From the NCBI GenBank assembly GCA_016716405.1, contig JADJWK010000001.1, positions 1,984,001 to 2,048,000 of the forward strand: a stretch of 64,000 bases of DNA, read 5' to 3'. A program made the position numbers and the translations under genes. Positions 61,962 through 64,000 of the stretch are shown piece after piece. Within the stretch, counting starts at the first letter, position 1. Each line of letters starts with the position of its first letter. This DNA is from Candidatus Melainabacteria bacterium. GTDB lineage: Bacteria > Cyanobacteriota > Vampirovibrionia > Obscuribacterales > Obscuribacteraceae. The notes beneath the pieces were generated by a model that was given only the letters and a program-made list of their open reading frames with translations, was not told where the DNA came from and made no database searches.

Positions 61962-62462
61962 ATGTTCTGCCCGTTCTGCCAGAAAAAAGACAGTCGTGTC
62001 CTGGAATCTCGTCTTACCGGCGAGAACGCGGTACGACGGCGGCGCGAGTGCGAAGCCTGCGGCAAGCGCTTCACTACCTATGAGCGGGTAGAGGTCATGC
62101 AGATGCTGGTGGTGAAACGCTCCGGCAGCCGCGAGCCGTACAGCCGCGAGAAGCTGCAAGCCGGTGTCAATCGTGCCTGCGCCAAGACGGCTGTGACCGC
62201 CGAGCAGATCGACGATCTGGTGGACCAGGTGGAGAATGAGCTCCTCGCCATGGGCAAGCGCGAGGTGGCGGCCAGCACTCTCGGGGAGCTCGCTCTGAAA
62301 TTCCTCAGCGAGCTCAACGATGTGGCTTATGTTCGTTTCGCTTCGGTATACAGGCAATTCCGCTCGGTAGAGGACTTCGTCAGCGAGCTTTCCACTCTCA
62401 AGGACGCCCAGGTGGACACACCCCCCGCTGCAACCGTATATAGTGGCAACGACGGCGACTGA
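61962..62462 (+). CDS. nrdR: Transcriptional repressor NrdR
   Basis: 166 residues. Zinc ribbon (CPFCQKKDSRVLESR and CEACGKRFTTYERVE) and ATP-cone (VVKRSGSREPYSREKLQAGVNRACAKTAVTAEQIDDLVDQVENEL). It represses ribonucleotide reductase genes in response to dNTP/ATP. No nrd gene lies in the window. Slightly longer than the common 150-160. Confidence 0.97.
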   Translation: MFCPFCQKKDSRVLESRLTGENAVRRRRECEACGKRFTTYERVEVMQMLVVKRSGSREPYSREKLQAGVNRACAKTAVTAEQIDDLVDQVENELLAMGKREVAASTLGELALKFLSELNDVAYVRFASVYRQFRSVEDFVSELSTLKDAQVDTPPAATVYSGNDGD

Positions 62463-62560
62463 GCAAGGGTCTGAAAACAGGGCATCCTTAAGTCCTTCTT
62501 AGAATATGAAGCAATTTGAATGCCTGAAAGTGAAGTATTTGTGCAGGTCCGGGGTCTGCG

Positions 62561-62569
62561 TGCTAGAAT
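62561..62569 (+). promoter_or_regulatory. Extended -10 promoter upstream of rplS
   Basis: TGCTAGAAT is an extended -10 element (TGN plus TAGAAT). A TTGTGC lies 19 bases upstream, a weak -35. It is the only promoter-like sequence in the 130-base gap before rplS. Confidence 0.4.
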
Positions 62570-62596
62570 TTTGAGCCCCTTTCATAATATAGAAAA

Positions 62597-62989
62597 ATGA
62601 ACCAGATAATTCGTGACATCGAGAGTGAATATATCAAGGCGGATCAGCCGGACATCAATGTCGGCGATACCGTAAAGGTCTTCGTCAAAATCGTCGAAGG
62701 CGGTAAAGAGCGGACCCAGGGCTATGAAGGCGTGATCATCGACATGCGCGGCTCGGGCGTCGGTCATACCGTCACGGTCAGACGGACTTTCCAGGGTGTC
62801 GGCATCGAGCGGGTCTTCCCGATCAACTCCCCCCGGGTGGAGAAAATCAAAGTCCTCCGCCGTGGTGATGTAAGACGGTCCAAGCTCTCCTACCTCCGGA
62901 AGCTCACCGGCAAAGCCACTCGTATCAAAGAGAAAGTCGTTTCCAAGGGCAAGAAAGAAGCCACCGCCAAGCAATCCAAAGAGGCTTGA
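62597..62989 (+). CDS. rplS: Ribosomal protein L19
   Basis: 130 residues with the L19 core: FNVGDTVKVFVKIVEGGKERTQ-like start (here INVGDTVKVFVKIVEGGKERTQGYEGVIIDMRG), VRRTFQGVGIERVFPINSPRVEKIKVLRRGDVRRSKLSYLRKLTGKATRIKEK. It sits at the 30S/50S interface. The C-terminus has a short Lys/Ala tail. RbgA follows in the same direction 11 bases later. Confidence 0.97.
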   Translation: MNQIIRDIESEYIKADQPDINVGDTVKVFVKIVEGGKERTQGYEGVIIDMRGSGVGHTVTVRRTFQGVGIERVFPINSPRVEKIKVLRRGDVRRSKLSYLRKLTGKATRIKEKVVSKGKKEATAKQSKEA

Positions 62990-63000
62990 AGCGGTAGCCG

Positions 63001-63873
63001 ATGCCTTCGGAAGGGCGCCCGAAGAGGCCCCGCAGCGGGTCCCGGAAAGAAAAAACACGAAAAAGCGTCCCGCCAAGGACGCCTTTTCAGCATATAGTCG
63101 AGCTTGTCAGGTGGGTCGATCTGGTCATCGAGGTTCTGGACGCCAGGCTTCCGGCATCCACCAGGCACCCCAACGCCGCCGCCATTTTCGGCAACAAGCC
63201 CCGTCTCATAGTCCTGGCCAAGGAGGACCTGGCCGATCGCGACGCCAGTCTGGCCTCGGTGGGGGCTGTCGCCGGTGATATCCCGGTGATGATGCTCTCT
63301 CTCAAACAAGCTCGGGGAAAGCAGGCGGTGGTCAACGCAGTCCTGGAGGCCACCAGGGAGAAGCAGGCAGCCCTGAAGCGCAAGGGCATACTCGAGAGGC
63401 CCATGCGGGTCTGTGTGGTCGGTTTGCCCAATGTGGGAAAGTCTTCCCTGATCAACTGGCTGATTGGCAAGAAGCGCACCCGGGTAGGCAACCGGCCCGG
63501 GATCACCCAGGGCACCCAGTGGGTCCGCGTCCACCCGCGCCTGGAGCTTCTCGACACGCCGGGAATTCTGCCACCGGTGGAGTTCGAGCCCGGCACCGCC
63601 AGCCGGCTCGCCATGCTCAACCTCCTGCCCGAGGGAAAATATGACGCCGAGCTCGTCGCCAGGCATTCGCTGGCTCTCATGATCAAGCGCTATCCGGGGC
63701 TCATGGAGCGTTATGTCGAAGGCATTACAGGCAGCGAGGATCCCCTCAACCGTTTCGCCGAAGCTAGGAATCTTCTAACCTCGGGGGCCAGACCGGATCT
63801 CAAAAGGGCAGCGTCCCTCTACCTTTGCGATCTCAGGGACGGACGCATCGGGGCGGTCACCCTGGACGCCTGA
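63001..63873 (+). CDS. rbgA: Ribosome biogenesis GTPase RbgA/YlqF
   Basis: 290 residues. Circularly permuted GTPase: G4 region (LIVLAKEDLAD), then G1 GLPNVGKSSLINWLIGKK, G2-like GITQGTQWVRV, G3 DTPGILPP, with C-terminal helices. It helps assemble the 50S subunit in Bacillus. It follows rplS, a common arrangement. Confidence 0.95.
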   Translation: MPSEGRPKRPRSGSRKEKTRKSVPPRTPFQHIVELVRWVDLVIEVLDARLPASTRHPNAAAIFGNKPRLIVLAKEDLADRDASLASVGAVAGDIPVMMLSLKQARGKQAVVNAVLEATREKQAALKRKGILERPMRVCVVGLPNVGKSSLINWLIGKKRTRVGNRPGITQGTQWVRVHPRLELLDTPGILPPVEFEPGTASRLAMLNLLPEGKYDAELVARHSLALMIKRYPGLMERYVEGITGSEDPLNRFAEARNLLTSGARPDLKRAASLYLCDLRDGRIGAVTLDA

Positions 63874-63908
63874 TCGTATGAGTTGAGCTTATAATACTGA
63901 CTCCGCCC

Positions 63909-64000
63909 ATGCCGAAGAAAACCCGGATTGCCGATTTGCTGGACTTCGATTATGCCACTATTGATAGTGGCACTGTCATCGGCGTCGACGAAGTCGGACG
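63909..64000 (+). CDS. rnhB: Ribonuclease HII, 5' part only
   Basis: The frame from ATG 63909 stays open to the window end (30 codons) and reads IGVDEVGR near its end, the first catalytic motif of RNase HII (GVDExGR). It removes RNA from RNA-DNA hybrids. The rest lies outside the window. Confidence 0.88.
   Translation, partial: MPKKTRIADLLDFDYATIDSGTVIGVDEVG

Noticed and set aside
1..64000. tRNA, rRNA or origin elements
   Set aside because: I looked for conserved rRNA segments and tRNA cloverleaf patterns and saw none; a scan with a tRNA finder would settle it.

Overview
The window reads as chromosomal DNA of a bacterium close to the Cyanobacteria, most likely a non-photosynthetic relative of the Melainabacteria/Vampirovibrionia (Obscuribacterales-like) type. 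That placement is an inference. It rests on a cyanobacterial-style Hfq, many Ser/Thr kinases, TPR and LRR proteins, an envelope built around MreBCD, PBP2 and RodZ, and the absence of photosynthesis genes. No rRNA, tRNA or CRISPR array was found.

Layout. 1-3.3 kb: a secreted TPR protein (cut by the window edge), a secreted orphan, then a two-gene encapsulin nanocompartment operon with a small helical cargo, closed by a strong terminator, and a LRV/HEAT-like repeat protein. 3.5-12.1 kb: a membrane Ser/Thr kinase with a duplicated Cys-rich N-terminus, an accC-type carboxylase - ispF - FAD monooxygenase operon on the minus strand, then 3-hydroxyacyl-CoA dehydrogenase, a family 2 glycosyltransferase and an Hfq-like protein. 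12.2-17.6 kb: mreB-mreC-mreD-pbp2 and a coiled-coil protein, preceded by three tandem 11-bp repeats. 17.7-27.5 kb: an AraC/GyrI-type regulator, two tandem MscS channels, an XRE-receiver fusion, a sigma-70 factor, an RlpA-like protein, a frameshifted TPR gene, a YegP-like protein and a PAS histidine kinase.

27.5-39.4 kb is visibly different: more AT-rich, full of orphan secreted or membrane proteins, an ABC exporter, a DUF2625 protein and an IS3-family element whose two transposase frames are split by a group II intron. It looks like an accessory region. 39.4-45.8 kb carries membrane and stress functions: a third MscS, a cation/proton antiporter, a CBS protein and a DUF389 protein. 45.8-55.0 kb is one long minus-strand array: metG, a secreted protein, two paralogous membrane Ser/Thr kinases, an LRR protein and a ClpB/ClpC-like disaggregase. 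55.2-64 kb returns to housekeeping: coaBC, a YtxH/DUF948 envelope trio, an RsuA-family pseudouridine synthase, rodZ, rimO, a J-domain protein, nrdR, rplS, rbgA and the start of rnhB.

The strongest candidate for a poorly described system is the encapsulin operon at 1.5-2.8 kb. The cargo ends in a recognisable encapsulin-docking peptide, but its body is a tandem duplication of a His/Glu-rich helical hairpin that I cannot assign to a standard cargo family.
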